Below, piece by piece: positions 8,223-17,057 of a DNA stretch of 64,000 nt. The notes below the pieces were generated by a model. The model worked only from the letters and a program-made list of their open reading frames with translations, searched no databases and had not been told where the DNA came from. Each line of letters starts with the position of its first letter. Position 1 is the first letter of the stretch. The stretch is from Brevibacterium linens ATCC 9172 (GTDB lineage: Bacteria > Actinomycetota > Actinomycetes > Actinomycetales > Brevibacteriaceae), in contig NZ_FXYY01000006.1 in assembly GCF_900169165.1 (NCBI RefSeq), positions 1-64,000 of the forward strand, read 5' to 3'. The translations under genes were made by a program, and so were the position numbers.

Positions 8223-9155
8223 CTACCGCAGGCGGGACGGGATGAGGTGTTGTGTAGTCGAGATGCCGAGCACCCGCTGCTGCCGCGACAGGTTGTACGT
8301 CCGATCGGACTGCAGGTACTTGACGAGGAAGAGCTTCGCTCGGTCCCCGCGCTTGAACACGCCCTTGATCTTGAGTCCGAGCTTCGCCGCGACCAGCGCC
8401 TTGTCCTTCGCCACGCCTTCGATGACGACTTGGTCGTAGCCCATCCGCGCGAAGTGCGTGACGATCGCCTCTTTGAGCCGGTACGGAATCGGGTCGCCGA
8501 TATTGAAGGGTCCCGCCGCCGACGGCACGTCGAGGCAGGCGAGAGCGGCTCGCACCACATTGTCGACATGCGTCAGGGTGAGCTTCTGCCGACCGCCGCC
8601 GGGCAGCCGCAGCACACCCTTCTTGGCCAGCCTCGACAGGAACGGCATGAGCATCGTCTCCCCCGGACCGTAGACCGACGCGGGCCGGAGAATCGCGGCA
8701 TCGGGGCGGATCCTCATGACAAGCTGCTCGGCGAGAGCGTGAGTGCGGGAGTAGGCGTCGGCGAATTCACTGGGGTCCTTCGGCCCGGCCTCCTCCCACA
8801 GCTCGGCGTGGGGTTCGGTCTGGGAGTACACCGTCGTCGAGGACAGGTGGACGATTCGGGCGACCGGGAAGGCATCGAGGACATGACGCGTGCCCGTCAC
8901 CTTCACGGCGTAGAGATCGTCGTCATCAGCGCTGACCGAAGAGATTCCGGCACAGTGGAAGACCGAAGTCACGCTCTTGGCCAACGAGGTCACCGACGCG
9001 GGAGCAGGTTGCGTGATGTCCCAGTACTGGAAGTTCACCCCGGGGATCTCGGGGTCTCTCCGGCACAGGGCATAGACCGTTTCGTCCCGATTGGCGAGCG
9101 CCCGTGCAATGGCACCACCGATGAAGCCGCTGGCTCCGGTCACTATCACCGACAC
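8223..9155 (-). CDS. NAD-dependent epimerase/dehydratase family protein with altered active site
   Basis: A 310-residue extended-SDR protein. The Rossmann motif TGASGFIGG is at 6-14, HLSSTTVYS (103-111) supplies the catalytic Ser/Thr, and Tyr135 stands in YSRTHALAEQ where YxxxK is expected. The lysine is a histidine (His139), so normal proton relay would be impaired. The RPASVYGPGE segment and the C-terminal substrate domain are otherwise family-like, and resemble OleD/3-beta-hydroxysteroid dehydrogenase-type reductases. The ATG is on the minus strand just upstream of the enoyl-CoA hydratase stop (34-base gap), so the two could form one transcript. Function unknown. Confidence 0.8.
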   Translation of the reverse strand: MSVIVTGASGFIGGAIARALANRDETVYALCRRDPEIPGVNFQYWDITQPAPASVTSLAKSVTSVFHCAGISSVSADDDDLYAVKVTGTRHVLDAFPVARIVHLSSTTVYSQTEPHAELWEEAGPKDPSEFADAYSRTHALAEQLVMRIRPDAAILRPASVYGPGETMLMPFLSRLAKKGVLRLPGGGRQKLTLTHVDNVVRAALACLDVPSAAGPFNIGDPIPYRLKEAIVTHFARMGYDQVVIEGVAKDKALVAAKLGLKIKGVFKRGDRAKLFLVKYLQSDRTYNLSRQQRVLGISTTQHLIPSRLR

Positions 9156-9188
9156 GACGGTCCTCTTCTCATCGTCACACCCTCCGCC

Positions 9189-9968
9189 TCAGCGGCGGTG
9201 CTGCCACTGCGGTTCCCTCTTGTTCAGGAAGGCATCGATCCCCTCCTGCGCATCGGCTGCGACGGCGTTGTCCGCCATCACCTGCGACATCCGCGCATAG
9301 GCATCGGCCACAGGCAGTTCCCGCTGTTCGTAGAACGCAGCCTTTCCTAGGGCAACTGTAGCCGACGAGGCGGACGCGACCTTGCGAGCCAATTCCAAGG
9401 TCGCCGACTCCAGATCGGCATCGGCGACGACATCCGAGACGAGACCGAACGTCAGCGCATCGTCAGCGGTCACGAAATCACCGGTCAGCAGCATCCGCAT
9501 CGCCTGCTTCGCCGGCACCGCACGGGAGACCGACACCATCGGCGTCGAACAGAACAGCCCGATCTTCACCCCGGGGGTCGCGAACCTGGCGGATTCGGCG
9601 GCGACGGCCAGATCACAGGTCGCCACAAGCTGGCAGCCGGCCGCCGTGGCCACTCCCTGGACCTGCGCGATCACCGGCTGCGGGATGGATCGGATGAGCT
9701 GCATCAGCCGTGCACAGGCATCGAACGTGACCTGCTGGGTCTCCAGATCCGCCCCGCGGATCTCGGTGAGGTCATGACCGGAACTGAACACATGACCGGC
9801 GGTCGACAAGATGACTGCGCGCACATCGGTGCGGTCGGCCACCTCGTTGAGGGTGTCGATGAGGGATTGCATCACCTTAAGCGACAGCGCGTTGCGCGTG
9901 GATGGCCGATTGATCGTCACGGACGCGACCCCGCCGTCGAGCTGCGCGAATACAATTGATTCCGACAT
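9189..9968 (-). CDS. Enoyl-CoA hydratase/isomerase family protein (crotonase)
   Basis: A 259-residue crotonase-fold protein beginning MSESIVFAQLDGGVASVTINRP. The fold landmarks are NALSLKVMQSL, the first oxyanion-hole segment SSGHDLTEI (about 65), and the second, GVATAAGCQLVATCDLAVA (about 105-123). The positions of the two catalytic glutamates of true hydratases are not conserved in an obvious way: the second region reads FATPGVKIGLFCSTP, typical of the ECHDC3-like subgroup, so hydratase activity is uncertain. The chosen ATG has GAGG four bases upstream. The gene is divergent from the antiporter gene, with 107 bases between. Confidence 0.85.
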   Translation of the reverse strand: MSESIVFAQLDGGVASVTINRPSTRNALSLKVMQSLIDTLNEVADRTDVRAVILSTAGHVFSSGHDLTEIRGADLETQQVTFDACARLMQLIRSIPQPVIAQVQGVATAAGCQLVATCDLAVAAESARFATPGVKIGLFCSTPMVSVSRAVPAKQAMRMLLTGDFVTADDALTFGLVSDVVADADLESATLELARKVASASSATVALGKAAFYEQRELPVADAYARMSQVMADNAVAADAQEGIDAFLNKREPQWQHRR

Positions 9969-10075
9969 AGCCTCATTCTGCCAAAGGCCACGGGCCCGGC
10001 GCGGAATCTGCGCCGACGATCTCCGCCCGCCTCCGGACCCATCCGCCCCGAGGGGAGCGGCACGGAAGGACTGGC

Positions 10076-11653
10076 ATGACCACACTGCTGATGATCATCG
10101 GATTCGGTGCCGCCACCTCGGTGGTGGTCGGTCTGGGGCAGAAGCTCAAGCTTCCGTGGCCGGCGCTCATGGTCCTCATCGGCATCGCCGGCGCGTTCAT
10201 CCCCACCTTCGCCGAGGTGGCCATCGATCCGGAGCTCGTCCTCCCCCTGTTCCTGCCGCCCCTGCTCTTCGCCGCCGCACAGAAGACGTCGTGGGCGCTG
10301 TTCGCGATCCGGTGGCGCACGATCCTCGGCATGTCCGTGGCCTTGGTCGGGGTGACCGTGGCCGCCGTCGCCGGGTCCGCGGTCTTCCTCATCCCCGGAA
10401 TCACCATCGCCGCAGCCATCGCGCTCGGCGCGATGCTCGCCCCGCCCGATCCCGTCGCCGTCGAAGCCGTGGCCAGCACCGTGTCCATCCCGCGCCGCAT
10501 CATGTCCACCCTGCAGAGCGAGGGCCTGTTCAACGATGCCGCCTCCCTGGTCATCTTCCAGACCGCGATGGCCGCGGTATTGGCCGGGACCGAGGTGGAC
10601 TACGCAGATCTGGCCGTGTCGTTCGTCGTCTCCGCCGTCGTGGCGATCCTCGTCGGTCTGGTCCTGTCCTTCGCCGCCTGGTGGGTGATGGAGAAGATCG
10701 ATCACACGATCGCTCGGTCCTCCCTCATGCTCGTCCTGCCCTTCGGCGTCTACCTCGTCGCCGAGCACTTCCACGCCAGCGGGGTCATCGCCGTCGTCGT
10801 TGCGGCCCTCGAAGTGCGGCGCCGCGATGTCGCGGGCAACTCGGCGGAGCGGGTGACGCAGAATTCGACGTGGCAGGTCCTCGAGATGCTCATCACGGGA
10901 ATCGCCTTCGGACTCATCGGCCTCGACCTGCGCCTCATCGTCGAATCCGAGCATGCCGACCTCGGGCGAGCGCTGCTCGTCGGCGGCTTCATCGCCGTCG
11001 TGGTCGTCGCCGTCCGTTTCGTCTGGCTGGTGCTCGGCACGGTCATCGAACGCAAGCGACGCGAGGAGGATCCCGACGCCGCCCCCTTGAGCGTCCGCGA
11101 TGCCACACTGATGACCTGGGGCGGGATGCGCGGCCTGGCCACAGTCGCCCTCGCCCTGTCGATCCCGGCCACGACGGCCTCCGGCGCCCCGTTCCCCGGC
11201 CGGTCGTATGTCGTCGTCGCGGCGGCGGTGGTCCTGCTGGTCACACTGGTGCTGGCGGGCCTGAGCTTTCCGACAGTCGTCGCCGCCCTCGGCATCGACG
11301 ACGAAGCGGAGAAGGAACATCAGGCGACCAGGGACATCGCACTGCGCGCCTACAAGGCCGCGATGCGCGAGATCAAGAACGATGACAGCCTGCCCGACGA
11401 CATCATCGAACCCCTGCGTGCGAGGTTCAAAGTCCTGCACGATCAGCTCAGCGGAACCACCGATGACCAGGCGAGTTCGGAGCAGGCGATGGCGTTCAAG
11501 GAACACCGGGAGCAGATGTTGGCCGTGCAGAAGAAGGCCATGCAGTCCGCCCGCGCCGAGGTGCTCAAAGCTCGTCGTGAGCGCGGCACCGATCCGGAGG
11601 TCGCGGACAAGGTGCTCCACCGCTTCGACCTGCAGTCGGTCATCACGAGGTAG
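10076..11653 (+). CDS. Na+/H+ antiporter, CPA1 family
   Basis: A 525-residue membrane protein with about twelve predicted hydrophobic segments in the first 420 residues and a charged cytosolic tail of about 110 residues. The CPA1 hallmark APPDPVAVEAV near residues 122-132 holds the ion-binding Asp, and SEGLFNDAASLVIF near residues 147-160 holds the second conserved acid. GGMRGLATVALALSIP near residue 350 is the conserved late segment. It exchanges cytoplasmic sodium or potassium for protons in pH and salt homeostasis. GGAAGGA precedes the ATG by about six bases. The tail is rich in charged helix and could be regulatory. Confidence 0.92.
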   Translation: MTTLLMIIGFGAATSVVVGLGQKLKLPWPALMVLIGIAGAFIPTFAEVAIDPELVLPLFLPPLLFAAAQKTSWALFAIRWRTILGMSVALVGVTVAAVAGSAVFLIPGITIAAAIALGAMLAPPDPVAVEAVASTVSIPRRIMSTLQSEGLFNDAASLVIFQTAMAAVLAGTEVDYADLAVSFVVSAVVAILVGLVLSFAAWWVMEKIDHTIARSSLMLVLPFGVYLVAEHFHASGVIAVVVAALEVRRRDVAGNSAERVTQNSTWQVLEMLITGIAFGLIGLDLRLIVESEHADLGRALLVGGFIAVVVVAVRFVWLVLGTVIERKRREEDPDAAPLSVRDATLMTWGGMRGLATVALALSIPATTASGAPFPGRSYVVVAAAVVLLVTLVLAGLSFPTVVAALGIDDEAEKEHQATRDIALRAYKAAMREIKNDDSLPDDIIEPLRARFKVLHDQLSGTTDDQASSEQAMAFKEHREQMLAVQKKAMQSARAEVLKARRERGTDPEVADKVLHRFDLQSVITR

Positions 11654-11753
11654 GGGCGGGTCGGTCCCGACCGGACGGGATTCCGGGCCGGTCCCGGTGG
11701 GGCAGGGGCACGCATCCGGGCGGGATGCTTCGACGAAGATTCCTCTGGAAATT

Positions 11754-11782
11754 CAAAGTTGAGCGGAATAGACTCAACTTTG
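11754..11782. promoter_or_regulatory. HAIR-type operator (HspR site) upstream of clpB
   Basis: CAAAGTTGAG (11754-11763) and CTCAACTTTG (11773-11782) are perfect 10-base inverted arms around a nine-base spacer. The inner part, TTGAGC-N7-ACTCAA, differs by one base from the HspR consensus CTTGAGT-N7-ACTCAAG, which in actinobacteria represses dnaK and clpB until heat stress. It lies 61 bases before the clpB start. No hspR gene is in the window, so HspR presence elsewhere is assumed. Confidence 0.85.
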
Positions 11783-11842
11783 TCGATGTTGTTCTAGGCG
11801 AGAGTTCAAATCAGCCCGGAATCTTAAGAAGGAGATGCGCAG

Positions 11843-14449
11843 ATGGACGCACAGATGACAACCAAATCCCGGGAGGCGCTGCAGACTGCGGTCAACGACG
11901 TCGTCGCCCGGCACAACAACCAGATCGAACCGGCCCACCTCGTGGCCGCGCTGCTCAAGCAGCCCGACTCCCTGGCCTCGGCCCTGCTGACGAAGGTCGG
12001 CGCCGACCCGCAGTCGGTGCTCACCGCGATTGAAGCAGTGATCGGCGGGTTCCCCACGGTCAGCGGCGCCTCGGTCAGCCAGCCGGGCCTGTCCCGCGCC
12101 GGACTCGAGATGATGAACCTCGCGCAGGAGGAGATGACCTCCCTGGGCGATCAGTTCGTTTCTACCGAGCACCTGCTGCTCGCAGCGGCGGCCGGAGATG
12201 ACGGCGCCGGAGAGACGCTGCGCGCGAATGGGGCGAACCGGGACGCACTGCTTGCGGCCCTGCCCGAACTGCGCGGAGGCAAGAAGGTCACTTCGGAGAA
12301 CCCCGAGGACACCATGCAGTCGCTGGAGAAGTTCGGCGTCGACCTCACCGCCACCGCCCGCGAAGGCAAGCTCGACCCGGTGATCGGCCGCGACAAGGAA
12401 GTGCGCCGCGTCGTCCAGGTGCTCTCGCGCAGGACGAAGAACAACCCCGTCCTCATCGGTGATCCCGGCGTCGGCAAGACCGCCGTCGTCGAGGGCCTGG
12501 CCCAGCGGATCGTGGCCGGAGACGTGCCCGAATCGCTGCGGGACAAGACGCTGATCAGCCTCGACCTGTCCGCCATGGTCGCCGGTGCGAAGTACCGCGG
12601 CGAGTTCGAGGAGCGGCTCAAGGCCGTGCTCGAGGAGATCAAGAACTCCGACGGGCAGATCATCACCTTCATCGACGAGCTCCACACTATCGTCGGAGCC
12701 GGCGCCGGCGGGGACTCCTCGATGGACGCGGGCAATATGCTCAAGCCGATGCTCGCCCGCGGCGAGCTGCGGATGATCGGCGCCACGACTCTGGACGAGT
12801 ACCGCGAGAACATCGAAAAGGACCCCGCCCTTGAGCGCAGGTTCCAGCAGGTGTTCGTCGGAGAGCCCAGCGTCGAGGACACGATCGCGATCCTCCGCGG
12901 GCTCAAGGAACGCTATGAGGCGCACCACAAGGTCTCGATCAATGACGGCGCGCTGGTGGCCGCGGCGACGATGTCGGACCGGTACATCACCGGCAGGCAG
13001 CTGCCGGACAAGGCCATCGACCTCGTCGACGAGGCGGCCTCCCGCCTGCGGATGGAGATCGACTCGGCTCCGGTCGAGATCGATGAGCTCCGCCGCGCCG
13101 TGGACCGCCTGAAGATGGAGGAAATGGCCCTGTCGAAGGAGACCGATTCCGCATCGGCCGAGCGCCTGACCGCCCTGCGCGCCGACCTCGCCGACAAAGA
13201 GGAGGAGTTGCGTTCGCTCGAAGCGACGTGGGAGTCCCAGCGTGCCGGCCTCAACCGGGTCGGTGAGCTGAAGACGAAGCTCGACGAACTGCGCTCGCAG
13301 GCCGAGAAGGCTCAGCGCGACACGGACCTCGAGACCGCATCCCGCCTGCTCTACGGGGAGATCCCCGCCGTGCAGAAGGAGATCGCCGAAGCCGAAGCAG
13401 CAGAGGCTCAGGCCGACGCCGGTCAGACCTCGGATCCGATGGTCTCGGACAAGGTCTCGAGCAGCGATATCGCCGAGGTGGTCTCCTCCTGGACGGGCAT
13501 CCCCGCAGGACGCCTCGTCCAAGGTGAGGTCGAGAAGCTGCTCGAAGCCGAGAACATCCTCGGTGAGCGCCTCATCGGTCAGAAGAACGCCGTCGCCGCG
13601 GTCTCCGATGCCATCCGCCGTTCGCGTGCGGGTGTCGCCGACCCCGACCGTCCGACCGGTTCGTTCCTGTTCCTCGGGCCCACCGGTGTGGGTAAGACGG
13701 AGCTCGCGAAGTCGCTGGCGGACTTCCTCTTCGACGATGAGAAGGCCCTGATCAGGATCGATATGAGCGAATACGGTGAGAAGCACACCGTGTCCCGCCT
13801 CGTCGGTGCCCCTCCGGGCTACGTCGGATACGACGAGGGCGGCCAGCTCACCGAAGCGGTCCGCCGTCGTCCGTACTCCGTCGTCCTGCTCGACGAGGTG
13901 GAGAAGGCGCACCCGTCCGTCTTCGACATCCTGCTGCAGGTCCTCGACGACGGCCGCCTCACCGATGGTCAGGGCCGTACGGTCGACTTCAGGAACACCA
14001 TCCTGATCCTGACTTCGAACCTCGGTTCGCAGTTCCTCGTCGACACGAACCTGTCGACCGAGGAGCAGAGGTCCAAGGTGCTTGATGTCGTACATTCGAC
14101 GTTCAAGCCCGAGTTCCTCAACCGGCTCGACGACATCGTGCTCTTCGACGCACTCAGCCAAACCGAGCTCGCGTCGATCGTCGATCTGCAGATCGCGCAC
14201 ATGTCGCGCAGGCTCTCCGACCGCCGGATCTCGCTCGAGGTCACACAGGGTGCCGAGGACTGGTTGGCCCTCGAAGGCTACGATCCGGCGTTCGGTGCCC
14301 GGCCGCTGCGCAGGCTGGTCCAGCGCGAAATCGGCGACAAACTGGCCCGCGCGCTGCTGGCTGGCGACATCGTCGACGGGGACACCGTGGTCGTCGACCT
14401 GCCCGAGGATCCCGAGGCCACCGGCCTGGAGCTGCGCCCCAAGCGCTGA
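11843..14449 (+). CDS. clpB: ATP-dependent disaggregase ClpB
   Basis: This Hsp100 chaperone is a hexameric ring that threads aggregated proteins out for refolding with DnaK. The 868-residue length is normal. Domains in order are the N-terminal Clp_N double repeat (about 1-150), AAA-1 with Walker A GDPGVGKT near residue 207 and Walker B IIMF-type strand TFIDELH, the coiled-coil M domain (about 400-525), and AAA-2 with Walker A GPTGVGKT near residue 612, the pore loop [19 protein letters not shown], and a C-terminal small domain. AAGGAG lies eight bases before the ATG. The HAIR palindrome upstream indicates HspR heat-shock control. The gene stands alone and is followed by a long hairpin. Confidence 0.98.
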   Translation: MDAQMTTKSREALQTAVNDVVARHNNQIEPAHLVAALLKQPDSLASALLTKVGADPQSVLTAIEAVIGGFPTVSGASVSQPGLSRAGLEMMNLAQEEMTSLGDQFVSTEHLLLAAAAGDDGAGETLRANGANRDALLAALPELRGGKKVTSENPEDTMQSLEKFGVDLTATAREGKLDPVIGRDKEVRRVVQVLSRRTKNNPVLIGDPGVGKTAVVEGLAQRIVAGDVPESLRDKTLISLDLSAMVAGAKYRGEFEERLKAVLEEIKNSDGQIITFIDELHTIVGAGAGGDSSMDAGNMLKPMLARGELRMIGATTLDEYRENIEKDPALERRFQQVFVGEPSVEDTIAILRGLKERYEAHHKVSINDGALVAAATMSDRYITGRQLPDKAIDLVDEAASRLRMEIDSAPVEIDELRRAVDRLKMEEMALSKETDSASAERLTALRADLADKEEELRSLEATWESQRAGLNRVGELKTKLDELRSQAEKAQRDTDLETASRLLYGEIPAVQKEIAEAEAAEAQADAGQTSDPMVSDKVSSSDIAEVVSSWTGIPAGRLVQGEVEKLLEAENILGERLIGQKNAVAAVSDAIRRSRAGVADPDRPTGSFLFLGPTGVGKTELAKSLADFLFDDEKALIRIDMSEYGEKHTVSRLVGAPPGYVGYDEGGQLTEAVRRRPYSVVLLDEVEKAHPSVFDILLQVLDDGRLTDGQGRTVDFRNTILILTSNLGSQFLVDTNLSTEEQRSKVLDVVHSTFKPEFLNRLDDIVLFDALSQTELASIVDLQIAHMSRRLSDRRISLEVTQGAEDWLALEGYDPAFGARPLRRLVQREIGDKLARALLAGDIVDGDTVVVDLPEDPEATGLELRPKR

Positions 14450-14470
14450 GTCTCCCGGCCACGCGGGTTC

Positions 14471-14530
14471 AGCCCAGTCTGAGTTGGAAAGCACATGTTT
14501 GAACATGGGCTATTCAACTCAGACTGGGCT
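14471..14530. terminator. Perfect 16-bp-arm hairpin after clpB, nested
   Basis: AGCCCAGTCTGAGTTG (14471-14486) is matched by its exact complement CAACTCAGACTGGGCT (14515-14530). The 28-base interior contains a second short palindrome, CATGTT-tg-AACATG. It sits 21 bases after the clpB stop. Likely the clpB terminator, although no T-run follows. Confidence 0.65.
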
Positions 14531-14663
14531 GTTCCGCCTACCGATGCCGGCCGAACGCGGGAACTGCGAATGTCTTCGCCGACAGGAGGAGTGGCTGAGA
14601 GTCGTTGCGGCGCAGTTCCCTCAGGCGGCACAGAACGAGGGCACTGAACTGGAGCACAGAGTC

Positions 14664-14731
14664 GAATGGGACATGTTCTTCCGAATCGCTCACTTTCTTC
14701 GGTGAGCATTTCAGAGAAACATGTCCCATTC
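14664..14731. terminator. Second nested hairpin in the clpB/HTTM convergent gap
   Basis: GAATGGGACATGTT (14664-14677) pairs exactly with AACATGTCCCATTC (14718-14731), and inside it GCTCAC (14688-14693) pairs with GTGAGC (14702-14707). The gap of 331 bases between clpB and the minus-strand HTTM gene holds this and the preceding hairpin and no credible gene. It probably terminates the transcript arriving from the minus strand. Confidence 0.6.
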
Positions 14732-14780
14732 TGCGCCTGCAGGACGCTGAGCACCGTCTGCTGGAGGCTGTGCGCGCGGT

Positions 14781-15974
14781 CTACTTGCCGCGGGAGCCTG
14801 CGGAAGTCCGTGCGCCGGCCTTCGCGGCATTCCCACCGGCCACTCGACCAGCCGAACCGCCCGAAGCCTCACCAGCACCCCGCGGCGCCGATGACGTCCA
14901 CCAGTGCCGCAGGTAGGCGGAGACCTTCGCGAACGAACGGTCGCGGATGAAGATCGCATCGACGGCGATCATCGTCAGCGAGAACCACGGCAGGCCCATG
15001 AGCAGCGCGATGCCCAAGTGGAAGGACAGGATGCCCAGCAGCGCGATGATGCGGGTGTAGCGGTTGAAGAGCATGAACGGGAAGGCGCACTGGAAGAGGA
15101 TCGAACCCCACGAGATCGCCACGACCATCGGCCCCCACGCCGTGACCAGGTCCGACAGCACCGGCCACGTCCCGAACTGCTGAGTGTGCAGCGGGTTGTA
15201 CACGGCGAAACCGTGCTGCCAGGCTTCACCTCCGGCCTTGTACAGACCACCCGACATGTAGATCGCACACACCTGGAACGCGAGCACGACGATCGCCAGA
15301 TTGTTGGCCATGATGAGCGCCCAGCGACACTGACCGCCGTCGGTGTCCGGGAACTCCGGATTCCGCGCCCGCCGCCTGGCATCGAGGGACCACCGGCGTG
15401 TCGTATCGGCGAAGAGCATCGCGATCATGAACATCCTGTAGGCGTTGTCGCCCTGGTCGCCGGCCCCGTCGTTGAGCTCGATGAAGCTCACCCACAGCAC
15501 GAGGTAGATCGGCAGGACGATGCGCGTGCGCCAGCCGAGGATGATGACGATCGCCAACAGCGCGAGTCCGATCAGCATCGCGGTGAACAGCGGCGGCACA
15601 GTCACCGCCCGGTGGAAGAGGGAGAAGAGCCAGATGTTCGGGAAGTCGCTCTTCGGTTCGGCGATCTCCCCGTTCCAGGCCGCCCCCACCCCGAAGGCGT
15701 AGTGCCGAGCGCTGAAGTTCGTGAGGATGAGGCCGAGACCGGTGAGGCCGATGAGGATCCGCGTCACCGCCAGACCGTACGTCGCGTGGTACCGGCCGGT
15801 GAGCATCTCCTCGAGCCAGTTCCACCCCTGCGCGAGCTTTGTCCGCACGAGGGCCGTCACCGGGACGAGCCCGAATTCGGGGGCGGAGACCTGCGCCGAG
15901 GCGGTCGTACCGGTCCGCTGGTCCGTGACCTCTGCGTCACGGTCGTCCCTGCCGGTCGTGTTGTCACTGTTCAC
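14781..15974 (-). CDS. HTTM-domain membrane protein
   Basis: A 397-residue polytopic protein with the HTTM (horizontally transferred transmembrane) domain shared by vitamin-K-dependent gamma-carboxylases and bacterial SdpB. After a polar 55-residue N-terminus come about seven membrane helices, with conserved blocks TRILIGLTGLGLILTN, a GWRTRI loop, FIELNDGAGDQGDNAYR and a helix-flanked ISWGSILFQCAFPFMLFN segment. The C-terminal 40 residues are Ala/Gly-rich and soluble. The GTG start overlaps the upstream DUF5819 gene by 11 bases, so the two are certainly co-translated. No cognate peptide gene is visible. In Bacillus, SdpB works with SdpA in maturing the SdpC toxin; whether this pair does anything similar is unknown. 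Confidence 0.82.
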   Translation of the reverse strand: MNSDNTTGRDDRDAEVTDQRTGTTASAQVSAPEFGLVPVTALVRTKLAQGWNWLEEMLTGRYHATYGLAVTRILIGLTGLGLILTNFSARHYAFGVGAAWNGEIAEPKSDFPNIWLFSLFHRAVTVPPLFTAMLIGLALLAIVIILGWRTRIVLPIYLVLWVSFIELNDGAGDQGDNAYRMFMIAMLFADTTRRWSLDARRRARNPEFPDTDGGQCRWALIMANNLAIVVLAFQVCAIYMSGGLYKAGGEAWQHGFAVYNPLHTQQFGTWPVLSDLVTAWGPMVVAISWGSILFQCAFPFMLFNRYTRIIALLGILSFHLGIALLMGLPWFSLTMIAVDAIFIRDRSFAKVSAYLRHWWTSSAPRGAGEASGGSAGRVAGGNAAKAGARTSAGSRGK

Positions 15975-16752
15975 CGACGCACCTCACTTCGTCGGAGGCG
16001 CAGAAGTACTTCGTGAATTCCTCCTGGGACTGGTCGTCTTCGACGACGAGTGCGCGCCAGCCCACGGGGACGGGCTGGATGTTCGGACGTTTCGCGCCTT
16101 TGTCGTTGCGGTCGGCGAACGGTACGACGTTCTGGCGGGCGGCCTGGTATTGGACGCGCTGGACATCGTCGCCCCAGATGGCCTTGGCCACCTGGGTCGC
16201 ATAGGCCGTGGCCAGGTGTTCGCTCTCGAGATAGGCCGGGATCGCGTTCTCCGGGTCGTCGTACTCCTTCATCTTCGTCTCCAGTCGGTCGACGGAGTCA
16301 TCGCCCTTGAAGTAGTCGAGTTTGACGATCGCCTTCTGGTCGTCGGGCAGATCCTCCCACGAGCCCTTGATGTCCGAGGCCACTCCGATGCCCAGTCCCG
16401 CCGACCGCGGCGGGAAGAGCTTGTAGGTGGAGTGGTCGAGTTCGACGTCGGTGGCCCGCACCCACTGAGTGATCTCTTCGCCGCTGTCGGTTGTGATCAC
16501 CGCGCGCACGTCGAAGTAGTAGTCTCCGTTGATCGGTTCGGGGGCGAACACGCTCCACGACTGTCCCCACAGCGGGATCATGTATTTGGAGAGCAGATCA
16601 CCGGGAATCACCTCCCGCATCGTCGACGCAGGGGCGATCCACAGGAAGCTGGCGAAGATATGGAACCCCGTGATCGCCATCGCGATGACCATCAGGGTCC
16701 GTTTCACCGCCGAACGTCGCCGAGGTGTGACCTCGGTCGGCTCATTGTCCAT
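15964..16752 (-). CDS. DUF5819 family membrane-anchored protein
   Basis: A 262-residue protein with a basic N-terminus (RRRSAVKR) and one membrane helix at about residues 19-41, followed by a long extracytoplasmic domain. The conserved segment MIPLWGQSWSVFAPEPINGDYYF (about 58-80) is the mark of DUF5819, and its WxxFAPxP pattern is reminiscent of the W-F-F-P segment in SdpA-like proteins. Cysteines occur only near the C-terminus (FCASDEVRC). It overlaps and precedes the HTTM gene in the same operon. The conserved pairing in actinobacteria suggests a two-subunit membrane complex. No enzymatic motif seen. Confidence 0.75.
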   Translation of the reverse strand: MDNEPTEVTPRRRSAVKRTLMVIAMAITGFHIFASFLWIAPASTMREVIPGDLLSKYMIPLWGQSWSVFAPEPINGDYYFDVRAVITTDSGEEITQWVRATDVELDHSTYKLFPPRSAGLGIGVASDIKGSWEDLPDDQKAIVKLDYFKGDDSVDRLETKMKEYDDPENAIPAYLESEHLATAYATQVAKAIWGDDVQRVQYQAARQNVVPFADRNDKGAKRPNIQPVPVGWRALVVEDDQSQEEFTKYFCASDEVRCVGEQ

Positions 16753-17057
16753 CTCGGTTCCGGATTTCTTTTGGGAGTACGACAGTCGTCACCGCTGGTC
16801 CCACACCGCGCTGGTCGCTTCGCAGTTCCCTCGGTGACAACGCACAGTCAATAGCGTACTTCAGCTGTGGCAGTGCCCGCCCGGGTGTCGGCACAATCAT
16901 TCGCGGTCATCAGACGCACGATGACCCATCATCCGTGACCACCGCACACACGATGTCCCACCTTTCGCGGTCGCAGGCACGATGGCTCGCCGAACCACGG
17001 CAGACCGACCACGGCCGCCTCGCCGGCCCACGGCAGCCGACCACGGCAGAGCGCCGC
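16753..17057. other. 305-bp gap with short direct repeats, no gene seen
   Basis: Between the DUF5819 start and the CoA transferase stop no credible reading frame is present. Four copies of CCACGGC(A/C)G lie between 16995 and 17047. The DUF5819 promoter should lie near 16753-16860, where AATAGCGTACTT is the most AT-rich stretch. Confidence 0.4.

Noticed and set aside
11796-11825. T-loop-like sequence GTTCAAATC before clpB, as in a tRNA.
   Set aside because: No acceptor stem, D-arm or anticodon stem can be drawn around it. No tRNA gene was found anywhere in the window.
11774-14506. A 910-codon open frame on the minus strand across clpB.
   Set aside because: It is antisense to a clear clpB. 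Its translation is rich in Gly, Arg, Leu and His without any domain, as expected in GC-rich third-position shadow frames.
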